Below are positions 15,251 through 24,825 of a stretch of 64,000 nucleotides of DNA, in pieces. The position numbers were made by a program, and so were the translations under genes. Origin of the DNA: Sulfurimicrobium sp964384915 (lineage in GTDB: Bacteria; Pseudomonadota; Gammaproteobacteria; Burkholderiales; Sulfuricellaceae); contig CAYLMA010000006.1 in NCBI GenBank assembly GCA_964384915.1, forward strand, positions 68,219 to 132,218, given 5' to 3'. Numbering within the stretch: position 1 is the first letter of the stretch; each line of letters opens with the position of its first letter. The notes under the pieces were generated by a model that was not told the origin of the DNA, did no database searches, and worked only from the letters and a program-made list of their open reading frames with translations.

Positions 15251-16669
15251 TTAGCGGTTTTTCAGGATATTCAAGCCCTTGAGCAGGTTTACCGCCTGGT
15301 TCAATTGGTAATCGTTCTTCGACACCACTTCGCGTTCGCCGCTCTTGCTTTCATCCTTGCCCTTGCCCTCGCCCTTGTCCTTTGGCGTCTCTTTCTTGGG
15401 CGCATGCGGCTTGGCCGGAGCGTCGGTCTTGCTGTCCTGTCCATTGGTCAGATGGCGTTCGAGGTCCGCTTCGCGCACGTTGAATGCGGCATCCTTGTCT
15501 ACGCCATTCACCGTGGCCTCTTCCACCAGGATATCGGGCGTGATGCCTTTGGCCTGGATGGAGCGGCCGTTGGGGGTGAAATAGCGCGCCGTGGTGAGCT
15601 TGATGGCGGTGCCGTTGCCGAGCGGCAGGACGGTTTGCACCGAGCCCTTGCCGAAGGATTGGGTGCCCATGATGATGGCGCGCTTGTGGTCCTGCAAAGC
15701 GCCGGCCACGATTTCCGACGCGGAAGCCGAGCCGCCGTTGATCAGCACCGCCATGGGCACGTTCTTGACGCCTTCCGGAAGGTGCTTGAGGTAATCGCTG
15801 TCTTTTTCGCCACGCAGGTAATTTTCCTTGTTCGCGGTCAGCCTCATCTTGGCGTCCTCGGTGCGGCCCTCGGTATATACCACCAGCGCATTTTCCGGCA
15901 GGAAGGCGGCGGACACGCCCACCGCGCCATTCAGCAGGCCGCCCGGGTCATTGCGCAAGTCGAGAATGAGGCCCTGAAGGGGTCCCTTGTTCTGTTTGTA
16001 AAGGCCGTCCAGCGCCTTGGCCAGATTCTCGCCGGTGTGTTCCTGGAACTGCGTGACCCGGACGTAGCCGAAACCGGACTCGAGCAGCTTGGATTTCACG
16101 CTCTGGATTTTGATGATGGCGCGCGTGAGCGTGAAGGTCAGCGGCTTGTTCTCGCCCTTGCGCATCACGGTCAGGGTGATCTGGGTATTGGGCTTGCCGC
16201 GCATGCGCTTGACCGCATCGTTGAGCGTCATGCCCTTGACCGGGGTGTCGTCCAGCTTGATGATCAGGTCGCCGCTCTTGAGCCCTGCATGATAGGCCGG
16301 GGTGTCCTCGATCGGCGCGACCACCTTGACGAAACCGTCTTCCATGCCCACTTCGATGCCGAGACCGCCGAATTCGCCCTGGGTGCCGACCTGGAGATCC
16401 TTGAAGGCATCCAGGTCGAGATAGGCGGAATGCGGGTCGAGGCCGGAGAGCATGCCGTTGATGGCTTCGGTGATGAGTTTCTTGTCCTCCACCGGTTCCA
16501 CGTAATCGGATTTGATCTTGCCGAATATTTCGGCAAAGGCGCGCAATTCCTCGACTGGCAGTGGCGTTGCCTGCGGTTTGTCCGCCACGGCGGAATAATT
16601 CAGGCTGAGCATCACACCGAGCAGGGCGCCCATGGCGATGAGGCCGAATTTTTGCAGTTTACCGCGCAT
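15251..16669 (-). CDS. ctpA: S41 family carboxy-terminal processing protease
   Basis: A periplasmic C-terminal processing peptidase of 472 aa. An N-terminal hydrophobic segment (FGLIAMGALLGVMLSL) serves as signal or anchor. A PDZ domain follows at about 90-180 and the S41 catalytic domain at about 190-380, with the nucleophile in NGGSASASEIV near 309 and the lysine in GTQSFGKGSVQ near 334. A Lys/Glu/Pro-rich low-complexity stretch (about 395-440) precedes the C-terminal helix. I prefer the ATG at 16669, which has GGAG upstream; ATG 16681 is possible. Downstream of envC, it fits a role in peptidoglycan hydrolase or lipoprotein turnover. Confidence 0.95.
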   Translation of the reverse strand: MRGKLQKFGLIAMGALLGVMLSLNYSAVADKPQATPLPVEELRAFAEIFGKIKSDYVEPVEDKKLITEAINGMLSGLDPHSAYLDLDAFKDLQVGTQGEFGGLGIEVGMEDGFVKVVAPIEDTPAYHAGLKSGDLIIKLDDTPVKGMTLNDAVKRMRGKPNTQITLTVMRKGENKPLTFTLTRAIIKIQSVKSKLLESGFGYVRVTQFQEHTGENLAKALDGLYKQNKGPLQGLILDLRNDPGGLLNGAVGVSAAFLPENALVVYTEGRTEDAKMRLTANKENYLRGEKDSDYLKHLPEGVKNVPMAVLINGGSASASEIVAGALQDHKRAIIMGTQSFGKGSVQTVLPLGNGTAIKLTTARYFTPNGRSIQAKGITPDILVEEATVNGVDKDAAFNVREADLERHLTNGQDSKTDAPAKPHAPKKETPKDKGEGKGKDESKSGEREVVSKNDYQLNQAVNLLKGLNILKNR

Positions 16670-16695
16670 GCTTTTCTCCATTTGCTTCTGATTTG

Positions 16696-17889
16696 TCAGC
16701 TAATTTTGCACCAATCCAGGGGGTTGAAAGGCCTGCTCTGGTGGCGAATTTCGAAGTATAAACCGGTTTCCGGATTGCCGCCGCTGTTTCCCGTGCCGGC
16801 GATCACGTCCCCGGCACGGGCCTCTTCACCGGTGCGCTTGAACAGGGATTCATTATTGCCATACAGGCTCATGTAGCCGCTGCCATGGTCGATGATGATC
16901 AGGTTGCCAAAGCCGCGCAGCCAGTCCGCGAACACCACCCGGCCGCTGGCGATGGCATGAACCTCCTGCGCTGCCGCGGTGCGAATGAACAGGCCGCGCC
17001 ATGGCGAACCGCTATCCTGTCGTGGAGTGCCAAAACGCCCTGTGAGTTCCCCGCGCACCGGCAATTGCAGTTTGCCTTTCAGTTGCAAGAACGCGGTTCC
17101 AGCAAGAGAAGCATCCGGCACTGTCGAGTTGCGCGCCGAGGAAGGCGCGCGTTCCGTTTTTTTACCAGCCGCCTGCCTTTGTTTGGCAAGGCGCTCGATA
17201 AGCTGGGTCAACTGCTTCTCATTGCGCTGCAGGCGCGAAAGTTCGCTGCGTTGCTGCCCGATCTGTTTTGCCAGTTGCGTCACCAGCTTTTTTTTCGTTT
17301 CTTGCTGGGCGAGCAGTTTTTGCCTTTGTTTATCCTGTTCGCTCTGGATTTGCGACAGTTCGGCCTGCTTGGTTTCGGTTGCCTGAGTAAGCCGGCTCAG
17401 CGTTTCGAGGTCGCCGCGCAAGCGTTCGAGCAGTTCGCTGCGAGCGCGGGCAAGGTAGGTGTAATAGCGTAGTTGGCGCGCGGCCTGGCTGGGATTTTCC
17501 TGGTTAAGCAGGATCTTGAACTGAGCCTGCCGGCCGGAACGGTATTGCTGGTACAGCAGGCGCCCCAGCATTGCCTGTTCGGCGCCAATACGCTTATCCA
17601 GCCCCCCCTTTTCATGCTCCAGCGAATTGAGGGTGGATTGTGCGGCCTGCTGCTGCCGGCCCAGGTCGCGTAGCGCACTGTTGATGGCGCTGATGGCCTG
17701 TTCAGATGTTTTGAGCTCGTCCGCCGCGTCTGCCTTGGCATCTTCCTTGCTGTCGAGCGATTTTTGCAGCGACTCGATGCGCCCGCGCAGTTCCTGGAGC
17801 TCGGGTTTGGGTGCGGCAAAGGCGTGGGTGCTCAGACAGGCCAGTGCCAGGATGCCGATTCCTAGGGTTTTCCTGAAACCGGGAGTCAC
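16696..17889 (-). CDS. envC: EnvC-like murein hydrolase activator (degenerate LytM/M23 domain)
   Basis: A 397-aa exported protein. A signal peptide (LGIGILALACLSTHAFA) is followed by long coiled coil (about 30-245) and a C-terminal M23/LytM domain (about 275-395). The catalytic zinc residues of true endopeptidases are not at their usual place: the segment reads SPWRGLFIRT where active enzymes carry HxGxD. This matches EnvC, which activates amidases AmiA/B at the septum rather than cutting itself. Its start overlaps the gpmI stop by 4 bases, and ctpA follows 26 bases after. Confidence 0.92.
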   Translation of the reverse strand: MTPGFRKTLGIGILALACLSTHAFAAPKPELQELRGRIESLQKSLDSKEDAKADAADELKTSEQAISAINSALRDLGRQQQAAQSTLNSLEHEKGGLDKRIGAEQAMLGRLLYQQYRSGRQAQFKILLNQENPSQAARQLRYYTYLARARSELLERLRGDLETLSRLTQATETKQAELSQIQSEQDKQRQKLLAQQETKKKLVTQLAKQIGQQRSELSRLQRNEKQLTQLIERLAKQRQAAGKKTERAPSSARNSTVPDASLAGTAFLQLKGKLQLPVRGELTGRFGTPRQDSGSPWRGLFIRTAAAQEVHAIASGRVVFADWLRGFGNLIIIDHGSGYMSLYGNNESLFKRTGEEARAGDVIAGTGNSGGNPETGLYFEIRHQSRPFNPLDWCKIS

Positions 17890-19412
17890 TCGAACGTGAT
17901 TAATGGATGACCCCGCATCTCCCGTGGCTGGGGCAGGTCCATCATTTTCAGCAGTGTCGGAGCGACATCCTCCAGCGCACCGGTGTCAGCAATTTGCGCG
18001 GCCCGGCCAATATAGACGAACGGCACCAGATTGAGGGTATGGGCAGTGTGGAAATCCTGCGTGGCTTCATCGAACATCTTTTCGGCATTGCCATGGTCAG
18101 CGGTAATCAGGACTTCGCCACCGATTTCCTGCATTGCCGGAACAATTTTTCCGAGGCAGTCGTCAATGGTTTCGATCGCCTTGATCGCAGCCTGCAGGTT
18201 GCCGGTGTGGCCGACCATGTCGGGATTGGCAAAATTGCAGATGATCGCGTCGTACTGGCGGCTCTGAATCGCCTCGATCAGTTTGTCCGTCACCTCGTAG
18301 GCGCTCATTTCCGGCTTGAGATCGTAGGTAGGCACATCCGGAGAAGGCACCAAAATGCGGTCTTCCCCGGGGTAGCAGGTTTCTTCTCCGCCGTTGAAAA
18401 AGAATGTCACGTGGGCATATTTTTCGGTTTCCGCAATGCGCAACTGGCGCAACCCCTGATCCGCCAGGTATTCTCCGAAGCCATTCCGGATGCGCTCCTG
18501 GGGAAATGCCACCGCAACGTCAAAATCCGCGCTATAGGCGGTCAGAGTGCAGTAGGCGCTGAGCTTGGGCACATACTCACGCTCAAAAGCGTCGAAGCCC
18601 GGCTCAATCAGGGTGCGGGTCAGTTCGCGCGCACGGTCGGAACGGAAATTCATGAACACCACGCCGTCGCCATCCTTCATTTTCACCGGCTCACCGATCA
18701 CCGTGGCCTTGACGAATTCGTCGTTTTCGTCGCGCGCATAGGCATTGTGCAAGCCTTCAATTGCCGTGCCGGCCCGGAATTCGGCGATGCCCTGGGTGAG
18801 CAGGTCGTATGCCGTTTTGACGCGCACCCAGCGGTGATCGCGATCCATGGCGTAGTAGCGGCCAACAATGGTGGCTATCCTGCCGCTGCCGAGCTGGTCG
18901 ATTTTGTCCTGCAGATGCTGCAGGTAAAGCTCCGCGCTCCTGGGCGGCGTATCGCGGCCATCCAGAAAAGCGTGGACGTAGATATCCTTGACTCCGGCGC
19001 GGGCGCCCATTTCCAGCATGGCCTGGATGTGGGTTTCGTGGCTGTGCACGCCGCCATCTGAAAGCAGGCCGAAAATATGCAAGGCGCCTTGGTGTTGCTT
19101 GATTTTTTCGATCGTGGCCGTCAGCGCATGGTTGGTAAAAAAAGAGCCGCTCTTGATCGCCATGTTGATGCGCGAAATTTCCTGGTAGACGACTCGGCCT
19201 GCACCCAGGTTGAGATGGCCTACCTCGGAATTGCCCATCTGGCCTGCAGGCAAGCCTACGGCGGCCTCGGAGGCGTGAATCCTGGTATGCGGGCAGGCAC
19301 TCCAGAGTCTGTCCCAGTTGGGTTTTTTTGCCAAGGCGACGGCGTTGTCGGGTTCTGCCTCACGGCAGCCGAAGCCATCAAGAATTAAAAGTAGTACGGG
19401 CGTAGCCTTCAT
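17886..19412 (-). CDS. gpmI: 2,3-bisphosphoglycerate-independent phosphoglycerate mutase
   Basis: GpmI interconverts 3- and 2-phosphoglycerate with two Mn ions. The 508-aa protein is full length: LLILDGFGCRE at the N-terminus gives the first metal Asp, the phospho-serine lies in GQMGNSEVGHLN near residue 63, and TADHGNAEKM near 440 gives late metal ligands. It is the first gene of the leftward gpmI-envC-ctpA-moeB group, an order common in proteobacteria, and is divergent from the ArsR-type regulator. Confidence 0.98.
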   Translation of the reverse strand: MKATPVLLLILDGFGCREAEPDNAVALAKKPNWDRLWSACPHTRIHASEAAVGLPAGQMGNSEVGHLNLGAGRVVYQEISRINMAIKSGSFFTNHALTATIEKIKQHQGALHIFGLLSDGGVHSHETHIQAMLEMGARAGVKDIYVHAFLDGRDTPPRSAELYLQHLQDKIDQLGSGRIATIVGRYYAMDRDHRWVRVKTAYDLLTQGIAEFRAGTAIEGLHNAYARDENDEFVKATVIGEPVKMKDGDGVVFMNFRSDRARELTRTLIEPGFDAFEREYVPKLSAYCTLTAYSADFDVAVAFPQERIRNGFGEYLADQGLRQLRIAETEKYAHVTFFFNGGEETCYPGEDRILVPSPDVPTYDLKPEMSAYEVTDKLIEAIQSRQYDAIICNFANPDMVGHTGNLQAAIKAIETIDDCLGKIVPAMQEIGGEVLITADHGNAEKMFDEATQDFHTAHTLNLVPFVYIGRAAQIADTGALEDVAPTLLKMMDLPQPREMRGHPLITFE

Positions 19413-19449
19413 AACAAAATTGGACTTTATTTATCGATCATGGTCACAA

Positions 19450-19479
19450 ATGATGTATCATTTTATTATGTTTTAATAA
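19450..19479. promoter_or_regulatory. Two adjacent AT-rich palindromes, candidate operator of the ArsR-type regulator
   Basis: ATGAT-GT-ATCAT (19450-19461) and TTATTA-TGTTT-TAATAA (19463-19479) are perfect inverted repeats, side by side, 44-73 bases before the regulator start in the gpmI-regulator gap. AT-rich palindromes here suit an ArsR-family dimer site. Which palindrome is bound, if either, is inference. Confidence 0.55.
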
Positions 19480-19522
19480 TATACGCATTAAACTTATTCC
19501 AAATTTCTTGCGAAGTGGTGAA

Positions 19523-19849
19523 ATGCCCATGTTGAATTTTGATCAGGTCGAATTGATAGATAAAGACGAGCATATCGAGCAGGCCTCGCGGGCGATGAAG
19601 GCGATGTCGCATCCCTTGCGCCTGAAGATTCTATGCGTACTGGGCGACCGGGAAATCAGCGTGCAGGAAATTGTCGAAAATGTCGGCACCTCGCAAAGCA
19701 ATATTTCACAGCACCTCGCAATTCTGCGCGACAAAGGCGTTCTTCGCACGCGCAAGGATGCCAACCGGGTTTACTATCGTGTTGGCGACACCCGCACGCT
19801 CAAGCTGATCAGCATGATGCGGGATGTTTTCTGCGGTTTTGCCAAATAG
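19523..19849 (+). CDS. ArsR-family regulator with SqrR/BigR/YgaV-type cysteine pair
   Basis: A 108-aa winged-helix repressor. The recognition-helix region is GTSQSNISQHLAIL (about 56-69) and the beta-wing is TRKDANRVYYRVGD. It lacks the alpha-3 CxC metal site of ArsR/SmtB. It has one cysteine in LKILCVLGD (residue 38) and one in DVFCGF (residue 104), a spacing of 66, which equals that of the reactive pair in SqrR (41/107) and BigR (42/108), regulators that sense persulfide. It lies upstream of an RND efflux pair and a membrane rhodanese. ATG 19523 is taken as start; ATG 19529 is possible. Sulfide sensing is inferred from cysteine positions and neighbours. Confidence 0.85.
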   Translation: MPMLNFDQVELIDKDEHIEQASRAMKAMSHPLRLKILCVLGDREISVQEIVENVGTSQSNISQHLAILRDKGVLRTRKDANRVYYRVGDTRTLKLISMMRDVFCGFAK

Positions 19850-19955
19850 CATCGCACTGCTTGCCATACACCTCATCTGTAAAGCTTTTCACCGCTTGTA
19901 ATCTGTTTGGGCAGCCGTTATCTTGTAGCCATTGCCTACACGCGGAGTCTGCGCT

Positions 19956-20984
19956 GTGCTGAAATTCCCACTTGCGCTCCTTGGAGCGCTTTTCATTTTA
20001 CCCCCTGCCGAGGCGGCGCTGCCTTTTGCCACAGCGCCGGCGCAACATCGCGAAGTTGACCAGACCTATGCAGCCGAAGCTGTCGTAGAGGCGGTGAATC
20101 AGGCCACGGTAGCGGCCCAGATCTCAGGGCGTGTGATCGAAGTAGCTTTCGATGCCGGTGACGCGGTCAAGAAAGGCCAAGTGCTGGTGCGCATTGACGA
20201 GAGCGAAGTGCGCCAGGCGGTGGCAGGCAGCGAAGCCCAAGCCGCCCAGGCGCAGGCCAACCTCCAGAATGCCCGCCTCGCCCATGAACGCAGCAAGCAG
20301 CTAGCGGCGCAGAAATTCGTCAGCCAGGCGGCAGTAGACAAAGCCCTGGCCGATTACAGGTCCGCAGAGGCGCAACTGAAGGCGGCCCTGGCGGGGGTCG
20401 GGCAGACCTCGGCGACGCGTAGTTTCGCCACCATCGTTGCGCCCTACGACGGCATCGTCGCCGCGCGCCTGGTGGAACCGGGCGAAATGGCTGTCCCCGG
20501 CAAGCCGCTCATGGCCTTCTTTGCCCCCAAGGGACTGCGCGTGGTCGCGAACATCCCTCAGTACAAGCTGGCGCAGGTGCGCCAGTTATCCCGCGCCCAG
20601 GTGGCGTTTCCGGAACTGAAGCAATGGGTGGCTGGCACGCGCGTCACGATACTGCCGGTAGCGGATGCACGCACCCACACCACGCGCGCGCGCGTGGATC
20701 TGCCTGCTGATTTGAAAGGCGTCTATCCGGGCATGTTCGCCCGCGCGCATTTCTCCATCGGGCGGGCGCAGAAACTGCTGATCCCGGCATCAGCGGTGGT
20801 GCGCCGCAGCGAAGTGGCCGCGGTTTACGTAGTGGATGCAAAAGGCCAGATCTATTTCCGCCAGGTACGACTCGGCGAACCGGTCGGGCAAAGCGAGGTG
20901 GAAGTCCTCTCCGGCTTGGTGCAGGGCGAACAGGTCGCGCTGGAACCGGTCAAGGCGGGCATGGTGCTGAAGGGTAAAGAGTAA
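19956..20984 (+). CDS. RND efflux periplasmic adaptor (membrane fusion protein)
   Basis: A 342-aa HlyD/AcrA-type adaptor. A signal peptide (LALLGALFILPPAEA) precedes the lipoyl half (VAAQISGRVIEVAFDAGDAV near 48-67), a helical hairpin (about 85-145), the second lipoyl half (ATIVAPYDGIVAARLVEPGE near 157), a beta-barrel and a membrane-proximal domain. The start is GTG 19956 with GGAG 8-11 bases upstream. It lacks a lipobox. It lies 9 bases before the pump gene and 106 bases after the ArsR-type regulator. No outer-membrane factor gene is nearby, so a shared TolC-like channel is presumed. Confidence 0.93.
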   Translation: MLKFPLALLGALFILPPAEAALPFATAPAQHREVDQTYAAEAVVEAVNQATVAAQISGRVIEVAFDAGDAVKKGQVLVRIDESEVRQAVAGSEAQAAQAQANLQNARLAHERSKQLAAQKFVSQAAVDKALADYRSAEAQLKAALAGVGQTSATRSFATIVAPYDGIVAARLVEPGEMAVPGKPLMAFFAPKGLRVVANIPQYKLAQVRQLSRAQVAFPELKQWVAGTRVTILPVADARTHTTRARVDLPADLKGVYPGMFARAHFSIGRAQKLLIPASAVVRRSEVAAVYVVDAKGQIYFRQVRLGEPVGQSEVEVLSGLVQGEQVALEPVKAGMVLKGKE

Positions 20985-20993
20985 GGGGGCTGG

Positions 20994-23900
20994 ATGATGC
21001 AAGAGCCTAACTCCTTACCCGAAAAAATGGGCATTTCCGGTCGGATCGCCAAGCTTTTTCTGACTTCGCAGATGACGCCGCTCATCGCGCTCATCGCCTT
21101 CCTGCTCGGCCTGTTCGCGGTGCTGGTCACGCCACGCGAAGAAGAGCCCCAGATCAACGTCACCATGGCCAATGTATTCATCCCCTTCCCGGGCGCTTCG
21201 GCCAAGGACGTGGAGAACCTGGTCGCGACCCCGGCCGAGCAGGTGTTGTCGCAGATTTCCGGCGTCGAGCACATCTATTCCGTATCGCGCCCCGGCATGG
21301 CCATTCTTACCGTTCAGTACAAGGTGGGCGAGGATCGCATTCAGGCCCTGGTGCGCCTGTACGATACCGTTCAATCCAAGCGCGACTGGGTTTCTCCCAA
21401 CCTGGGCGTGCTTGATCCCATTATCAAGCCGGTAGGCATCGATGACGTTCCCATTGTCGCCCTGACCCTGTGGACGGCCGATCCACAGCGCGGCGAATAC
21501 GAGCTGGAGCAGATTGCGCATGCCGCCGAGATCGAGCTGAAGCGCATCCAGGGCACGCGCGAAGTAAATACCATCGGCGGACCCAGGCATGTGGTGCGGG
21601 TGCTGATGGATGCGGAGCGCATGAAATCGCACCAGGTTTCAGCCCAGGATATTCGCGATGCGCTACAGGTGAGCAACGCTTCCCAGCCCTCCGGCAAACT
21701 GGTGGACAACAACCAGGAAATCCTGGTGCAGACCGGCACTTTCCTGTCCTCCGCCGCAGACGTTCAGCAGTTGGTGGTGGGGGTGCAGGATGGGCGCCCG
21801 GTATTCATGAACGACGTGGCCCAGGTCGTCGACGGGCCGGATCAGCCGGGACGCTATATCTGGCTCGGCACAGGGCCGGCCGCCAAGCATCTGGGCATAA
21901 ACCAGCAAGGTGAATTCCCTGCGGTGACGCTGGCGATTTCCAAGAAACCGGGCGAGAACGCCGTGGATGTCGCCAACCGGGTCATCCAGCGCATCGAGCA
22001 ACTGCACGGCAGCGTGATCCCGGACGGCGTGACCGCCACGGTGACGCGAAATTACGGGGCGACCGCCAACGACAAGGCGATGAAGCTGATCGGCAAGCTG
22101 GTGTTCGCCACCGCCTTCGTGGTGCTGCTGGTGTTGTTCGCCCTCGGCAAGCGCGAAGCGCTGATCGTCGGCGTGGCGGTGATGCTGACCCTGGCCGCCA
22201 CCCTGTTCGCCTCATGGGCGTGGGGCTTCACCCTCAACCGGGTATCGCTGTTCGCGCTGATTTTTTCCATCGGCATCCTGGTGGATGACGCCATCGTGGT
22301 GGTGGAGAACATCCACCGCCGCCGTGAGCTGGACACCCACAAGCCCTTGGCCCAGGTGATTCCAGAAGCCGTGGATGAAGTGGGCGGCCCCACCATCCTG
22401 GCGACGTTTACGGTAATTGCCGCCCTCTTGCCCATGGCCTTCGTTTCCGGCCTGATGGGGCCCTACATGAGCCCGATCCCGATCAACGCCAGCATCGGCA
22501 TGGTGATCTCGCTGGCCATCGCGTTCATCATCACGCCCTGGCTCGCGCTCAAGCTGCTGAGCCATAAGCACGATGCGCCCAGCCATAGCGAACTAGGAAC
22601 GGAATCGCGCCTGCAGGTCTTTTTTCAACGCCGCCTGACGCCCTTCCTGCGCCGCGAGCAGGGCGGCAGGAACCGCACAAAACTATGGCTGGCGGTGCTG
22701 GGCATGATCGTCCTGGCCATGCTGCTGGCGGTGGTCAAGCTGGTGGTGCTGAAAATGCTGCCTTTCGACAACAAATCGGAATTCCAGGTGGTGGTGGACA
22801 TGCCGGTGGGCACGCCGCTGGAGCAGACCGCGCGCGCCATGCGTGAAATCGGCCAGTATCTGTCCACCGTGCCGGAAGTCACCGACTATGAGGCCTATGT
22901 AGGCACGGCGGCGCCAATCAACTTCAATGGCCTGGTGCGCCAGTATTACTTGCGCGCCAGCCCGGAGATGGGCGACATCCAGGTCAACCTGGCCGACAAG
23001 CACCAGCGCAAGCGCAAGAGCCATGAAATCGCGCAGGCAGTGCGTGTGCCGATCGAAGAAATCGCCGAGAAGTACCAGGCCAATGTGAAGATAGTCGAAG
23101 TGCCGCCTGGGCCGCCGGTGATGTCGCCCATCGTGGCGGAAGTCTACGGGCCGGACTACGAAGGCCAGATGGAAGTGGCGAAGAAGGTGGGCATCGCCTT
23201 CGCCAGGACGCCGGACATCGTCGCCATCGACGACAGCATCGAGGAAGTGTCGCGCAAGCTGGTGCTGCGCGTGCTGCAGGGCAAGGCGGCGCTGATGGGC
23301 GTGGCGCAGAAGGACATCGTGGCGGTGATGAAAATGGGCCTGACGGGGGAGGATGTGACCCCCGTGCATACCGGCGAAACCAAGTATGAAATCCCGGTGC
23401 GCGTATCCCTGGCGCCGGAGCGCCTGAACAATCTGGATGAATTGCTCAAACTGACGGTCCGCTCACGCGACGGCACCCTGGTCCCGCTATCTGAACTGGT
23501 GGAAGTGTCTTCCGGCATCGCCGAGAAAACCATTTACCACAAGGACCTGCTGCCCGTGGTCTATGTCTTCGGCGACATGGCGGGCAAGCTGGACAGCCCG
23601 CTCTACGGCATGTTCGACATCCGCTCCCTGACCAAGGGCGCGAAGCTGGCCCAGGGGGGCGTGCTGGGCGACTATTTCATCAAGCAGCCGGACGACCCCT
23701 ATGCCGAATACGCCCTGAAATGGGACGGCGAATGGCAGGTGACCTACGAGACCTTCCGCGACATGGGCATCGCCTACGCCGTGGGCCTGGTCCTGATCTA
23801 CCTCCTGGTGGTGGCGCAGTTCAAGTCCTACCTGGTGCCGCTCATCATCATGGCGCCGATCCCGCTCACCATCATCGGCGTGATGCCCGGCCACGCCCTG

Positions 23901-24242
23901 TTCGGCTCGCAGTTCACCGCGACTTCGATGATCGGCATGATCGCCCTGGCCGGGATTATCGTGCGCAACTCCATTCTGCTGGTGGATTTCATCAACATGC
24001 AGGTGGCCGAGGGCATGGCGTTCCAGGAAGCGGTCATCAATTCCGCCGCCACGCGCGCCAAGCCGATCGTGCTGACCGGGCTGGCGGCCATGCTGGGCGC
24101 GCTGTTCATCCTCGACGACCCGATTTTCAACGGACTGGCAATTTCCTTGATTTTTGGTATCTTCGTCTCCACCTTGCTGACATTGGTGGTCATCCCGGTG
24201 CTGTATTATGCGGCGATGTACCGCAAGCTGGAAAAAGCTTGA
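20994..24242 (+). CDS. RND efflux transporter permease
   Basis: A 1082-aa inner-membrane proton antiporter of the AcrB/HAE superfamily with two repeats of six membrane spans and large periplasmic loops. Seen features: first span with MTPLIALIAFLLGLFAVLV, the first-loop pattern FPGASAKDVENLVATPAEQV near 58, ISIGILVDDAIVVVENIHR near 420 with the proton-relay Asp pair, and a C-terminal GIIVRNSILLVDFINMQ near 985. It belongs with the long-loop branch sometimes found near metal or sulfur genes; the substrate cannot be read from sequence. A tandem-repeat hairpin begins 3 bases after its stop. Confidence 0.94.
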   Translation: MMQEPNSLPEKMGISGRIAKLFLTSQMTPLIALIAFLLGLFAVLVTPREEEPQINVTMANVFIPFPGASAKDVENLVATPAEQVLSQISGVEHIYSVSRPGMAILTVQYKVGEDRIQALVRLYDTVQSKRDWVSPNLGVLDPIIKPVGIDDVPIVALTLWTADPQRGEYELEQIAHAAEIELKRIQGTREVNTIGGPRHVVRVLMDAERMKSHQVSAQDIRDALQVSNASQPSGKLVDNNQEILVQTGTFLSSAADVQQLVVGVQDGRPVFMNDVAQVVDGPDQPGRYIWLGTGPAAKHLGINQQGEFPAVTLAISKKPGENAVDVANRVIQRIEQLHGSVIPDGVTATVTRNYGATANDKAMKLIGKLVFATAFVVLLVLFALGKREALIVGVAVMLTLAATLFASWAWGFTLNRVSLFALIFSIGILVDDAIVVVENIHRRRELDTHKPLAQVIPEAVDEVGGPTILATFTVIAALLPMAFVSGLMGPYMSPIPINASIGMVISLAIAFIITPWLALKLLSHKHDAPSHSELGTESRLQVFFQRRLTPFLRREQGGRNRTKLWLAVLGMIVLAMLLAVVKLVVLKMLPFDNKSEFQVVVDMPVGTPLEQTARAMREIGQYLSTVPEVTDYEAYVGTAAPINFNGLVRQYYLRASPEMGDIQVNLADKHQRKRKSHEIAQAVRVPIEEIAEKYQANVKIVEVPPGPPVMSPIVAEVYGPDYEGQMEVAKKVGIAFARTPDIVAIDDSIEEVSRKLVLRVLQGKAALMGVAQKDIVAVMKMGLTGEDVTPVHTGETKYEIPVRVSLAPERLNNLDELLKLTVRSRDGTLVPLSELVEVSSGIAEKTIYHKDLLPVVYVFGDMAGKLDSPLYGMFDIRSLTKGAKLAQGGVLGDYFIKQPDDPYAEYALKWDGEWQVTYETFRDMGIAYAVGLVLIYLLVVAQFKSYLVPLIIMAPIPLTIIGVMPGHALFGSQFTATSMIGMIALAGIIVRNSILLVDFINMQVAEGMAFQEAVINSAATRAKPIVLTGLAAMLGALFILDDPIFNGLAISLIFGIFVSTLLTLVVIPVLYYAAMYRKLEKA

Positions 24243-24244
24243 TA

Positions 24245-24354
24245 AACCACGGGGCACACGGGGCACACGGGGCACACGGGGCACACGGGGCACACGGGGC
24301 ACACGGGGAAAATCAGAACAGAAAGACCCCGTGCTCCCCGTGTGCCCCGTGGTT
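24245..24354. repeat. Inverted repeat with six tandem GGGGCACAC units
   Basis: Arms of 19 bp (24245-24263 and 24336-24354, beginning AACCACGGGG) are perfect inverses. The left side contains six exact 9-bp units GGGGCACAC (24251-24304) plus a partial seventh, while the right side has about two units with one variant. A related element is at 25100-25200. Confidence 0.9.
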
Positions 24355-24387
24355 AAGATGTTTTAATGTTTTAAGGAGTATCAGATA

Positions 24388-24801
24388 GTGCAATTCATTC
24401 AGAACAATCTGGGCCTGGTGGCCCTGGTGCTGGTCAGCGGCTTGATGCTGTTCTGGCCCATGATCAACCGGCGCATTTCCGGCATCAAGGAAGTCGGCAC
24501 AATGGAAGCGACCCAACTCATCAACCACCACGACGCACTGATACTCGACGTGCGCGAGGACCAGGAGTACGCCGGCGGGCACGCGCCGCATTCCAAGCAT
24601 ATCCCGCTGCGCCAGTTGTCCGGCCGCATCCAGGAACTGGAAAAATTCCGCGACAAGCCGATCATCGCCGTCTGCCGCAGCGGAGCCCGTTCCGGCCATG
24701 GCTGCAGCGTGCTGCGCAAGAACGGCTTCGAGCAGGTTTACAACCTCAGCGGCGGCATGTCGGCCTGGCAGCAGGCCAATATGCCGGTTGAAAGAAAATA
24801 G
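24388..24801 (+). CDS. Membrane-anchored rhodanese-domain protein
   Basis: A 137-aa protein with one N-terminal membrane helix (LGLVALVLVSGLMLFWP) and a single rhodanese domain (about 35-135). The catalytic cysteine is in VCRSGARSGHG near residue 94, and DVREDQEYAGGHAPHSKH near 54 is the conserved N-terminal block. Rhodaneses move sulfane sulfur as a cysteine persulfide. GTG 24388 is the start, with AAGGAG 11-16 bases upstream. It lies between two copies of a dispersed inverted repeat together with grxC. Confidence 0.94.
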   Translation: MQFIQNNLGLVALVLVSGLMLFWPMINRRISGIKEVGTMEATQLINHHDALILDVREDQEYAGGHAPHSKHIPLRQLSGRIQELEKFRDKPIIAVCRSGARSGHGCSVLRKNGFEQVYNLSGGMSAWQQANMPVERK

Positions 24802-24825
24802 ATCGTTACCAGCAAAGGAAGAGAA

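Noticed and set aside
15047..16876. 609-codon plus-strand frame opposite ctpA
   Set aside because: Shadow of the S41 protease gene; the minus-strand product has catalytic motifs while this one has none.
16696..17889. Annotation of EnvC as an active M23 endopeptidase
   Set aside because: The HxGxD-type zinc motif is absent in the LytM domain, as expected for an amidase activator.
24251..24308. Six GGGGCACAC tandem units considered as a CRISPR-like or coding repeat array
   Set aside because: There are no spacers and no cas genes; the units are head-to-tail inside one arm of an inverted repeat, in an intergenic region.
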